Shown here one piece after another: positions 18,951 through 26,778 of a stretch of DNA of 64,000 bases. The stretch is taken from the NCBI GenBank assembly GCA_905214865.1, contig CAJMNO010000002.1, forward strand, positions 98,171-162,170, read 5' to 3'. Positions within the stretch are counted from its first letter, which is position 1. Each line of letters begins with the position of its first letter. Origin of the DNA: an uncultured bacterium. GTDB lineage: Bacteria > Actinomycetota > Coriobacteriia > Coriobacteriales > Atopobiaceae. The notes under the pieces are model-generated. The model did no database searches. It worked only from the letters and a program-made list of their open reading frames with translations, and was not told where the DNA came from. The translations under genes were made by a program, and so were the position numbers.

Positions 18951-20465
18951 CTACGAGCGGAAGTTGACGTCGGAGTTGGAGTCCTTGAGGATGACGTCAT
19001 GCGCACCGCCCTCGACGAGCGAGGTGGAGGAGACCAGCGTGAGCTTGGCCTTCTGGCGTAGCTCCGCCAGGTTGAGCGCGCCGCAGTTGCACATGGTGGA
19101 GCGCACCTTGGTGAGCGAGGTGTCGACGTTGTCCTTGAGCGGGCCGGCATAGGGGACGTAGGAGTCCACGCCCTCCACGAACGAGAGCTTCTTGGAGCCG
19201 CCCAGGTCGTAGCGGGCCCAGTTGCGGGCGCGCGCGGAGCCCTCGCCCCAGTACTCCTTGACGTAGGAGCCGTTGACGTTGAGGCGACGCGTGGGGGACT
19301 CGTCGAAGCGGGCGAAGTAGCGGCCCAGCATCAGGAAGTCGGCGCCCATGGCGAGGGCCAGGGTCATGTGGTAGTCGTACACGATGCCGCCGTCGGAGCA
19401 GACGGGGACGTACACGCCCGTCTCCTCGAAGTACTCGTCGCGGGCGCGGCACACGTCGATGAGGGCGGACGCCTGGCCGCGGCCGATGCCCTTCTGCTCG
19501 CGGGTGATGCAGATGGAGCCGCCGCCGATGCCCACCTTGACGAAGTCGGCGCCGCAGTCGGCGAGGAAGCGGAAGCCCTCGGCGTCGACCACATTGCCCG
19601 CGCCCACCTTGACGGAGTCGCCGTAGTTCTCGCGGATCCACTCCAGGGTGAGCTTCTGCCACTCGGAGTAGCCCTCGGAGGAGTCGATGCACAGCACGTC
19701 GGCACCGGCGTCGATCAGCTTGGGGACGCGCTCTGCGTAGTCGCGGGTGTTGATGCCGGCGCCCACGAGGTAGCGCTTGTGCTCGTCCAGGAGCTCGTCG
19801 GGACGGGACTTGTGGGAGTCGTAGTCCTTGCGGAACACCAGGGACGACAGGTTGCCGTCCTTGTCGACAACGGGGAGCGTGTTGATCTTGTTGTCCCAGA
19901 TGATGTCGTTGCAGACCTTGAGGGAGGTCTCGGTCCCCGTGGTGACGCACTCGGAGGCGGGGGTCATGAATTCCTTGACCTTCTTGCCGCGGTCGTCGCG
20001 CGAGACGCGGTAGTCGCGGCTGGTGACGATGCCGCAGAACTTGCCGGTGGGGGTGCCGTCCTCGGTGACGGGCATGGTGGTGTGGCCGGTGCGGTCGCGA
20101 ATCTCGAGCACGTCGGCGAGCGTCATCTCGGGCGTGAGCGTGGAGTCGGAGACGACGAAGCCCGCCTTGTACGACTTGACCTCGCGGACCATGGCCGCCT
20201 CGTCGTCAGGCGTCTGGGAGCCGTAGATGAACGAGATGCCGCCCTCCTGGGCGAGCGCGATGGCCAGGCGCGGGCCGGAGACCGCCTGCATGATGGCCGA
20301 GACCATGGGGATGTGGAGCTTGATGGAGGGCTCCTCCCCCTTGCGGTACTTCACCAGCGGCGTCTCGAGCGACACGTTGGCGGGGATGTTCTGCGAAGAG
20401 GTGTAACCGGGGACCAGCAGATACTCGGAGAAGGTGTGCGATTCCCCTTCGAAGAACGTTGCCAT
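18951..20465 (-). CDS. guaB: IMP dehydrogenase, variant active-site loop
   Basis: Oxidises IMP to XMP, the committed step of GMP synthesis. The 504-aa product is a TIM barrel interrupted by a CBS pair (about residues 105-225). The catalytic cysteine is C319 in KVGIGGGSICITREQKGIG, which departs from the common GIGPGSICTTR form. The flap carries the Arg-Tyr pair expected of IMPDH (RNWARYDLGGSKK) and then EGVDSYVPYAG. CBS domains and the Arg-Tyr pair argue against GMP reductase, although the loop differs from E. coli and B. subtilis IMPDH. The ATG at 20465 has GGAG 7 nt upstream. Its own -10 box lies after the glycosyltransferase hairpin, and a strong terminator follows it. Confidence 0.88.
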   Translation of the reverse strand: MATFFEGESHTFSEYLLVPGYTSSQNIPANVSLETPLVKYRKGEEPSIKLHIPMVSAIMQAVSGPRLAIALAQEGGISFIYGSQTPDDEAAMVREVKSYKAGFVVSDSTLTPEMTLADVLEIRDRTGHTTMPVTEDGTPTGKFCGIVTSRDYRVSRDDRGKKVKEFMTPASECVTTGTETSLKVCNDIIWDNKINTLPVVDKDGNLSSLVFRKDYDSHKSRPDELLDEHKRYLVGAGINTRDYAERVPKLIDAGADVLCIDSSEGYSEWQKLTLEWIRENYGDSVKVGAGNVVDAEGFRFLADCGADFVKVGIGGGSICITREQKGIGRGQASALIDVCRARDEYFEETGVYVPVCSDGGIVYDYHMTLALAMGADFLMLGRYFARFDESPTRRLNVNGSYVKEYWGEGSARARNWARYDLGGSKKLSFVEGVDSYVPYAGPLKDNVDTSLTKVRSTMCNCGALNLAELRQKAKLTLVSSTSLVEGGAHDVILKDSNSDVNFRS

Positions 20466-20532
20466 GTAGGGCTCCTTGTCTCTTTGCCGCGCGCCGACAT
20501 CGTCAGCACGCCTCCCGAAAAACTTTTGACCG

Positions 20533-20538
20533 ATTGTA
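20533..20538 (-). promoter_or_regulatory. Candidate -10 box of guaB
   Basis: TACAAT on the minus strand, about 70 nt upstream of the guaB ATG and just after the hairpin that ends the upstream gene. No good -35 hexamer is visible at normal spacing. Confidence 0.4.
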
Positions 20539-20543
20539 GCACC

Positions 20544-20557
20544 CTCCCCACGGGGAG
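20544..20557 (-). terminator. Hairpin after the membrane glycosyltransferase gene
   Basis: A small inverted repeat (CTCCCC / GGGGAG, extendable to ACTCTCCCC / GGGGAGGGT) lies 8 nt downstream of the glycosyltransferase stop. It has no T-tract, so termination is uncertain. Confidence 0.4.
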
Positions 20558-20564
20558 AGTCGCG

Positions 20565-21863
20565 CTAGGCCCCCTCGCTCATCACGTCGTCGAAGTTGAC
20601 GGCGATGTCGTGCTTTGTGGGGACCCACTCGACTTTCTTGAAGAGGGCGGCGACCGTGATGGGGATGTAGCTCATCATGAAGATGGGGAACGTGAACAGG
20701 TTGGTGAAGATGCGCCACCTGCGGCCCTTGCGGCAGTGGATGTGCTTCCTCTCGCTCACCGTGGTGAGGACCGCCAGCAGGAAGAAGACCACGTACATCG
20801 AGAGGAAGGTCATCACAAGCGATCCCACGCACATGGCGAGCTCGGCGTTGGTGGCCACGAACCCGTGCGAGAGCGACCCCACGATGAGGTAGGTGGCGTT
20901 CACGGCGGCGGAGAGGAGCGTGAGAATCATGCCGGGGGCGATGGTCATGAGCATGTCGTACGAGGCGAACCTGCCCTTGCGGATGCCGTCGAGGAGGTTC
21001 TTGTTGTATGAGAAGAACACCTGGTAGAAGCCCTTGGTCCAGCGCATGCGCTGCGTCCAGGAGCTCTTGAAGTCCACGGGCTGCTCGTCGAAGAACTCGG
21101 CGGGGGCGTAGCCGATCTGGATGCCGTGGGCGCAGCAGAACGTGGAGAACTGGATGTCCTCCGTGAGGGTGTGGAAGTTCCACCCGTGCATGCCGCGGAC
21201 GATCTTCTCCGAGACCATCCAGCCGGAGCCCGAGATGGCGCAGCTGGTGCCCACCATCATGCGGGCGTTATTCAGGAACTTTGCCTCGCGCATGAACCAG
21301 AGCGCGTAGGCGGAGCTGATCCAGCTGGAGTCGAAGTTCTTGGAGTTGCGATAGCTGGTGCACACCAGGTAGCCCGCGTCGAAGGCCTGGTTCATGACCT
21401 GCACGTAGTTGGGCGCGATGATGTTGTCGGCATCCATCACGAAGAAGGCCTCGTACTTGTCGCCGTACTCGTTGAGGATGCGGTTGAAGCCGTAGTCCAT
21501 GACCCAGCTCTTGCCCTTGCGCACGAGGTCGTTGCGCTCCCAGGTGATGGCACCCGCCTTGCGCGCCTCCTCGGCGGTGTTGTCCGTGCAGGCGTCCGCG
21601 ACCACAAAGCAGTCGATGAGCTCGCGCGGGTAGTCCTGGCTCAGGATCGACCTCACGAGGTTGCCGATGACCGGCTCCTCGTTGTGGGCCGCGATGAAGA
21701 AGGCGTAGCGGTGGTTCTTCTTGGCCTTGGGCAGGACGACCGTGCCCCTCCTCCACACGCGGATGATGTAGACGAACTGGTAGAAGTAGGCGAGGGTGAA
21801 GAAGAGCCAGATGACGCCGTTGAAGATGACGATGGGCGTCAGCCCCATCCTGTTGAGTTCCAA
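20565..21863 (-). CDS. Membrane-embedded processive-type family 2 glycosyltransferase
   Basis: A 432-aa glycosyltransferase of the cellulose/hyaluronan synthase type. One N-terminal membrane helix (VIFNGVIWLFFTLAYFYQF) is followed by a cytosolic GT-A domain with AAHNEEPVIGNL, VMDADN (DXD), TEDIQ (catalytic base) and QRMRW (the QxxRW motif). Three or four C-terminal membrane helices end before a basic tail. Such enzymes often synthesise and extrude a polysaccharide. The start is taken as TTG 21863 with AAAGG 8 nt upstream; an ATG five codons later has no spaced ribosome-binding site. It lies 23 nt after rluD, at the end of the ileS-lspA-rluD transcription unit. The polymer made is unknown. Confidence 0.85.
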   Translation of the reverse strand: MELNRMGLTPIVIFNGVIWLFFTLAYFYQFVYIIRVWRRGTVVLPKAKKNHRYAFFIAAHNEEPVIGNLVRSILSQDYPRELIDCFVVADACTDNTAEEARKAGAITWERNDLVRKGKSWVMDYGFNRILNEYGDKYEAFFVMDADNIIAPNYVQVMNQAFDAGYLVCTSYRNSKNFDSSWISSAYALWFMREAKFLNNARMMVGTSCAISGSGWMVSEKIVRGMHGWNFHTLTEDIQFSTFCCAHGIQIGYAPAEFFDEQPVDFKSSWTQRMRWTKGFYQVFFSYNKNLLDGIRKGRFASYDMLMTIAPGMILTLLSAAVNATYLIVGSLSHGFVATNAELAMCVGSLVMTFLSMYVVFFLLAVLTTVSERKHIHCRKGRRWRIFTNLFTFPIFMMSYIPITVAALFKKVEWVPTKHDIAVNFDDVMSEGA

Positions 21864-21886
21864 GACAGATGCCTTTCGACGTAGGC

Positions 21887-22915
21887 CTAGGAGAGGTCTC
21901 CCACGCCAAGCTGGGGACAGATGCGCTCGCCAGCCTCCGTGCGACCCATTGAAGTTCCCTTCAGCGATTCTAGTACACCGAGGAGGTCGTCCGGGAGGCG
22001 GTCAGCAAGCTCTATCGTCTCTCCCGTTGCCGGGTGGTCGAACCGTATGTGCCACGAGTGCAGGAACTGCCTGCCCAGCATGAGGTTCTGCCGCTCGTCG
22101 CCCCTGCCGTAGAGCTGGTCGCCCACTACCTGGTGGCCAATGTGGGCCATGTGGACGCGGATCTGGTGCGTGCGCCCCGTGTACAGGTGACACTCGAGGA
22201 GCGAGTAGCCGTCGTCGCGGCGGCCGGCCTCAAAGCGCTCCAGCGTCGTGAAGGTGGTGATGGCCTCGCGCGCCATGGGGTCGTCGCTCACCGCCATGCG
22301 CAGCCTGTCTCGCCTGGACCGGGCGATGCCGGTGGTGATGGTCCCCTCCGCTGGCGCCACGTACCCCTGCACCAGCACCACGTAGCGCCTGTCCAGAACG
22401 CGCAGCCTGATGAGGTCCTGCAGCGCCCGCTGGGTCTGGTCGTCCTTCGCGGCGACCATGAGGCCCGAGGTGTCCATGTCGAGCCTGTGGACGATGCCGG
22501 GGCGGTCGTCGCCCTGGAGCATCCCCAGGCGACCGTAGCCGCAGTGCGCCACGAGGGCGTTTGCCAGGGTGTCGCTCACGTGTCCGGGGCTCGGGTGGCA
22601 CACCAGCCCCGCCTGCTTGCTCAGCACGATCAGGAAGTCGTCCTCGTAGCGGATGTCCAGCGGGATGTCGGGGTTGGGCGAGAGGAGCCCGTCACCGTCC
22701 TCCTCGACCTCCACATTGGCGGTCACGCGGTCCCCGAGCAGGACGCGCTCGCTCTTGTCGCGCGCCTCGGTCCCGTTGATGCTCACCTCCCCCGCCTCGA
22801 TCAGCCGCGCGCAGGCGGACCTGCTCGGCATGCCCTCCATCGAGGCGAGGAAGCTGTCCATCCTGGCGCCGTCGCCCTCGGGGCCCACCAGGAACTCGCG
22901 GACCACGCGCCTCAC
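21887..22915 (-). CDS. rluD: RluD-family ribosomal large-subunit pseudouridine synthase
   Basis: Isomerises uridines of 23S rRNA to pseudouridine; 342 aa. An N-terminal S4 RNA-binding domain (SACARLIEAGEVSINGTEA) precedes the catalytic domain with GIVHRLDMDTSGLMV, whose HRLD aspartate is the nucleophile. The conserved LLECHLYTGRTHQIRVHMAH follows. The start is GTG 22915, overlapping the lspA stop as GTGA. The lspA-rluD pairing is common in Gram-positive bacteria. Exact target uridines cannot be assigned. Confidence 0.93.
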   Translation of the reverse strand: MRRVVREFLVGPEGDGARMDSFLASMEGMPSRSACARLIEAGEVSINGTEARDKSERVLLGDRVTANVEVEEDGDGLLSPNPDIPLDIRYEDDFLIVLSKQAGLVCHPSPGHVSDTLANALVAHCGYGRLGMLQGDDRPGIVHRLDMDTSGLMVAAKDDQTQRALQDLIRLRVLDRRYVVLVQGYVAPAEGTITTGIARSRRDRLRMAVSDDPMAREAITTFTTLERFEAGRRDDGYSLLECHLYTGRTHQIRVHMAHIGHQVVGDQLYGRGDERQNLMLGRQFLHSWHIRFDHPATGETIELADRLPDDLLGVLESLKGTSMGRTEAGERICPQLGVGDLS

Positions 22916-23415
22916 GAGGCGTCACCCCCGCGGCGGGCGTCCCACCACCAGTACCCCACGAGGGAGGCTGCGATGCCGCAGGTGACGAAGATGTCCGCCA
23001 CGTTGAAGACGGGGAAGTCCATGAAGGTCGTGGCGAGGAAGTCGGTGACGGAGCCCACCGCGATGCGGTCGACCATGTTGCCCGCTCCCCCGCCGACCAC
23101 GCACCCCAGGAGCGCGGCGAGCCAGGTGGGCAGCGGCTCGCGCCATGCGAGGGCGATGGCCCCGGCAACGACCGCCAGGGCGACCACGACGAACACCGCC
23201 GTGGCGCCCTCCCCCATGCTGAAGGCTGCCCCGGTGTTCTCCACGTGGAGCAGCTCCATGACCCCAGGAAGGAGGGGCCTCGCCTCCCCGACGGGGAGGG
23301 AGGCCCTCACCACCGCCTTCGTGACCTGGTCGAGGACCAGGGCCAGGAGGGCGGTGGAGGCGAGGGCCGCGACCCTGCGGGGGCGGCCCCCCTTGTCACG
23401 CTCGCTTGCGGGCAC
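22912..23415 (-). CDS. lspA: Lipoprotein signal peptidase (signal peptidase II)
   Basis: Integral membrane aspartyl protease that removes signal peptides from diacylglyceryl-modified prolipoproteins. The 167-aa product has four hydrophobic segments and the family motifs VENTGAAFSMG, GGAGNMVDRIAVGSVTDFL and FNVADIFVTCG. The two catalytic aspartates are the D of NMVDR and the D of FNVAD. The start is GTG 23415 with GGGGAG 8 nt upstream, 5 nt after the ileS stop. The long in-frame extension further upstream lies inside ileS and is rejected. Confidence 0.93.
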   Translation of the reverse strand: MPASERDKGGRPRRVAALASTALLALVLDQVTKAVVRASLPVGEARPLLPGVMELLHVENTGAAFSMGEGATAVFVVVALAVVAGAIALAWREPLPTWLAALLGCVVGGGAGNMVDRIAVGSVTDFLATTFMDFPVFNVADIFVTCGIAASLVGYWWWDARRGGDAS

Positions 23416-23420
23416 GGGCG

Positions 23421-26240
23421 CTACTCCCCGTCCCCGCAGGCTGCGACCGCCTCGGAGCAGCGCTCGCAGAGGCCGTCCTCGCCCAGCTCGCGCCAGTTCC
23501 AGCAGCGCGGGCACTTCTCGCCGTTGGCGGGGAGGACCTGGCACGAGAGCTCGTCGCCCTCGTGGACGCAGACCTCGGAGCACACGAACGCCTCGGCGAG
23601 GTCGAGGGCGCCGTCGCCGGTGAGGAGCGCGTACTCCTCGTGGGGCAGCGTGAGCTCCGCGCGCGCCGCCTGGGTCGTCTTGGCCTCAATGACCCCGTTG
23701 CCCGCGGCCTCCTCGTACGCCTTGGTGAACGCGCCGCGGGCCTGGACCATGGCCTCGTACGTGGCGAGGAGCGGCTCGTACTCGCCCGCCGCCATCGGTG
23801 CCTGGAACCAGTCCAGGAGCGCGGCGTAGCACTGGCCGTCGCGGAGGGACTCGGGCAGGTACTGCATGACCTCGTCGGTGGTGTAGACGAGGATGGGCTG
23901 GAGGTCGTGAACGAGCATCGAGAGTATGTACGACCAGACGGTCTGGGCGCTCCTGCGCTCGAGCGAGCCGGGCACGCCGCAGTAGGTGCGGTCCTTGGTC
24001 GCGTTGAGGTAGTCGTTGGAGAGCTCCGTGATCACGTAGTCGTACAGCGTGCGGTACACCTGGTTGAAGCGGTAGCCCTCGTAGGCCCTGCTCACCTCGT
24101 CGTGGACCTGGCACATGCGGGCGAGCGCCAGCCGGTCGTACGGCAGGAGCCGGTCAACGGGCACGCCGTCGGTGGCGAGGTCGAACTGGCCCTCGAGCTC
24201 TCCGAGCAGGAAGCGGAGGGTGTTGCGGATCTTGCGGTAGGCGTCGCCCACGTGCGAGAGGATCGTCTCGTCGCAGGGGACGTCGGTCGAGGTGTCGACC
24301 GACGCGACCCAGAGCCTGAGGACGTCGGCCCCGCGCTCGTCGCAGACCTTGTTGGGGTCGATGACGTTGCCGAGCGACTTCGACATCTTCCTGCCCTGGC
24401 CGTCGAGCGTGAAGCCCTGCGAAACCACCGACTTGTAGGGGGCCACGCCGTAGGCGCCCACCGAGGTCATGAGGGAGCTCATGAACCAGCCGCGGTGCTG
24501 GTCGGAGCCCTCAAGGTACATGTCGGCGGGGAACTTGAGGTAGTCGCGGTGCCTGCACACGGCGGTGTGGCTCACGCCGGAGTCCCACCACACGTCGAGG
24601 ATGTCGCTGTTGGCCTTGAGGTTGTGGCTGCCGCACTTGGGGCAGGTGCAGGCGTCGCCCAGGTAGTCCTTGGGGTCGTCGGTGAACCAGGCGTCGGAGC
24701 CCTTCTCGCGGAAGAGGGCGATCACGCGGTCCAGGGTCTGGTCGTTGATGACCGTCTCGCCGCAGTCCTGGCAGGTGAACGCCGGGATGGGCACGCCCCA
24801 GTTGCGCTGCCTCGAGATGCACCAGTCCGGGCGCTGCTCGACCATGGAGCCGATGCGCTTGACCGAGTGCGACGGGTAGAAGCGGACCTTGCCCAGCTCC
24901 TCGAGCGCCTGGCCCCTGAGGCCGGTCTTGTCCATGGAGACGAACCACTGGCTCGTGGCGCGGAAGATGACTGGACGCTTGCAGCGCCAGCAGTGCGGGT
25001 AGCTGTGCGTGATGTCCTCGTGCAGGATGAGCACGCCGCGGTCGTCGAGCCACTGGATGATCTTGGGGTTGGCCTCGTTGACCTCCATGCCGCCCCACGG
25101 GCCGCCCGTCCCCAGGCCCTCGCCCTTGTAGAACACGCCGTCGTCGTCGACGGGCATCACCACGGGGATGCCAAAGCGCATGCCCGCGTTGTAGTCGTCC
25201 ACGCCGTGGCCGGGGGCGGAGTGCACGACGCCGGTGCCGTCCTCGAGCGTGACGTAGTCGGCGTAGATGAACTCGCCCTCGACGCCCTGGTCGCCGAAGA
25301 TGGGCTGCTCGTACTTGTTGTGGCACAGCTCGACGCCGCTCATGTGCCACTCCTGGCTGTCGCTCCCCTTGGCGAGCTCCCAGCCCTCGTAGCCAAACTT
25401 CTGGCAGTCCCTCTCCACGAGGGCGCGGGCCATGATCTCGGCGCGGCCGTCGACCAGCACGGCGACGTAGTCGGCCTCGGGGTGCAGGATCACGCAGTCG
25501 TCGGCGGGCAGGGTCCACGGCGTGGTGGTCCAGATGTCGACCCACAGGTTGTCCGAGTACGCCTCGAGCCCCTGCGGCACCGTGGTCATCCTGAACCTCA
25601 CGAAGATGGCGGGGCTCACCTCGTCGGAGTACTCGATCTCGGCCTCCGCGAGGGCGGTGTGGCAGTGGGAGCACCAGTGCACGGGCTTGCGACCGCGGTA
25701 GATGGCGCCCTTGTCGAAGATCTCCTTGAAGATCTCGACGTCCGTCGCGTCATAGTCGTGCGTGTAGGTGAGGTAGGGGTTGTCCCACTCGCCCAGGACG
25801 CCCAGGCGCTTGAACCCCTGGCGCTGCGTGTCGACCTGCTCCACGGCCATGGTCCTGCAGAGCTCGCGGATCTTGACGGTGGGGAGCTGGTTGAACTTGG
25901 CGGTGCCGAGCGTCTCCTCGACCTTGTGCTCGATGGGCTGGCCATGGCAGTCCCAGCCGGGGACGTACGGGGTCTGGTAGCCCCTCATCGCCCAGTAGCG
26001 GTTGATCATGTCCTTGCTGATCTTGTTCTGCGCGTGGCCGAGGTGGATCGGTCCGTTGGCGTAGGGAGGGCCGTCGTGCAGCACGAACTTCTCGTGCCCC
26101 TCGTTCTTCTTGAGCATCAGTCCGTAGACGTCGTTGTCCTCCCAGTCCTTGAGCCGCTTGGGCTCGTTCTGGGCCAGGCTCGCCCGCATGGGGAAGCCTG
26201 TCTTGGGGAGGTTCATCGTCTTCTTGTACTGATTCGCCAC
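23421..26240 (-). CDS. ileS: Isoleucyl-tRNA synthetase
   Basis: Class I synthetase charging tRNA-Ile; 939 aa. The HIGH motif is HLGH at 66-69 within PPYANGPIHLGHAQNK, and the KMSKS loop reads GRKMSKSLGN. The CP1 editing domain (WTTTPWTLPADDCVI, HSAPGHGVDDYNAG) is present, as is a C-terminal zinc site CPRCWNWREL/LCERC. The start is GTG 26240. It is preceded by a T-box leader whose specifier triplet is ATC, so uncharged tRNA-Ile should raise expression. It heads an operon with lspA, rluD and a glycosyltransferase. Confidence 0.97.
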   Translation of the reverse strand: MANQYKKTMNLPKTGFPMRASLAQNEPKRLKDWEDNDVYGLMLKKNEGHEKFVLHDGPPYANGPIHLGHAQNKISKDMINRYWAMRGYQTPYVPGWDCHGQPIEHKVEETLGTAKFNQLPTVKIRELCRTMAVEQVDTQRQGFKRLGVLGEWDNPYLTYTHDYDATDVEIFKEIFDKGAIYRGRKPVHWCSHCHTALAEAEIEYSDEVSPAIFVRFRMTTVPQGLEAYSDNLWVDIWTTTPWTLPADDCVILHPEADYVAVLVDGRAEIMARALVERDCQKFGYEGWELAKGSDSQEWHMSGVELCHNKYEQPIFGDQGVEGEFIYADYVTLEDGTGVVHSAPGHGVDDYNAGMRFGIPVVMPVDDDGVFYKGEGLGTGGPWGGMEVNEANPKIIQWLDDRGVLILHEDITHSYPHCWRCKRPVIFRATSQWFVSMDKTGLRGQALEELGKVRFYPSHSVKRIGSMVEQRPDWCISRQRNWGVPIPAFTCQDCGETVINDQTLDRVIALFREKGSDAWFTDDPKDYLGDACTCPKCGSHNLKANSDILDVWWDSGVSHTAVCRHRDYLKFPADMYLEGSDQHRGWFMSSLMTSVGAYGVAPYKSVVSQGFTLDGQGRKMSKSLGNVIDPNKVCDERGADVLRLWVASVDTSTDVPCDETILSHVGDAYRKIRNTLRFLLGELEGQFDLATDGVPVDRLLPYDRLALARMCQVHDEVSRAYEGYRFNQVYRTLYDYVITELSNDYLNATKDRTYCGVPGSLERRSAQTVWSYILSMLVHDLQPILVYTTDEVMQYLPESLRDGQCYAALLDWFQAPMAAGEYEPLLATYEAMVQARGAFTKAYEEAAGNGVIEAKTTQAARAELTLPHEEYALLTGDGALDLAEAFVCSEVCVHEGDELSCQVLPANGEKCPRCWNWRELGEDGLCERCSEAVAACGDGE

Positions 26241-26274
26241 CTCTCGCTCACCTCTCTCTTCCTGGGTGCCCCAG

Positions 26275-26531
26275 ACAAAGGGCGCCCGTCCCGTTCTGCT
26301 GGGACGAAGCGCCCTGTGGCATGCTCCGCTTGTGAACCACCCAGCAAGGGGTCTCCCCCGAAACTCGGCTGGCCTGTCTCGGCGGCCACTCCGGCGACGC
26401 CTACTCGCGCCCGGGGGCGCTTTGGGGCCGCAGCTCCAGGGTGATCTTCTCCGGGACGCGACCGCGGTCTCTCACCATGCCCGCTCTCTGTGGGTCGCGC
26501 TGGCCCGGGTACTCTCCCCATCACAGCAACA
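26275..26531 (-). promoter_or_regulatory. T-box riboswitch of ileS (specifier ATC)
   Basis: The minus-strand leader shows a T-box stem I. GAGAGTACCCGGG begins the 5' side, with its AGTA bulge. GGTCGCG and CCCGG return on the 3' side to GAAGATCACC, where ATC (26445-26443) sits in the specifier loop and would pair with tRNA-Ile(GAU). Downstream, GGGTGGTTCAC (about 26343-26333) is the T-box bulge region; TGGT is complementary to the ACCA end of tRNA-Ile. The bulge deviates from the usual GGTACCGCG. A GC hairpin then a short T-run (26314-26277) can act as the terminator. Confidence 0.85.
26277..26314 (-). terminator. Attenuator hairpin of the ileS T-box leader
   Basis: In the minus-strand transcript GGGCGC-TT-CGTCCC pairs with GGGACG-G-GCGCCC around a short loop and is followed by TTTGT. 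It lies just downstream of the T-box bulge and about 37 nt before ileS, where a T-box terminator is expected. The T-tract is short. Confidence 0.7.
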
Positions 26532-26537
26532 GAGCGC

Positions 26538-26543
26538 ATGATA
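26538..26543 (-). promoter_or_regulatory. Candidate -10 box for the ileS leader transcript
   Basis: TATCAT on the minus strand, about 7 nt upstream of the predicted leader 5' end, so transcription would begin just before T-box stem I. No clear -35. Confidence 0.45.
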
Positions 26544-26778
26544 GCACGCTGCGGCATGGCCCTGCCGCGGTCGGCGGCCCTTAACCGTATCGACACCTGG
26601 GGCGCCTGCCGAGCGCGCCCGTCACCCAAGCCACACGGACGCTCCACCCAAAGGACACACCTCGCGCGCTGCGCCGCCCGTTGCGGCTCCCCCGCCGATT
26701 CCGCGGCGGATATCAAAGCTTTCCCCTTCCCCGTTGCGCGAGAATCTGCCTGACACCACGGCGAAGGGAGACATGCGC
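26544..26778. other. Region between the ileS promoter and fbp
   Basis: About 235 nt with no credible gene. It must hold the plus-strand promoter of fbp; a possible TATCAA lies near 26711 with no matching -35. The fbp ribosome-binding site AAGGGAG is at 26764-26770. Confidence 0.5.
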
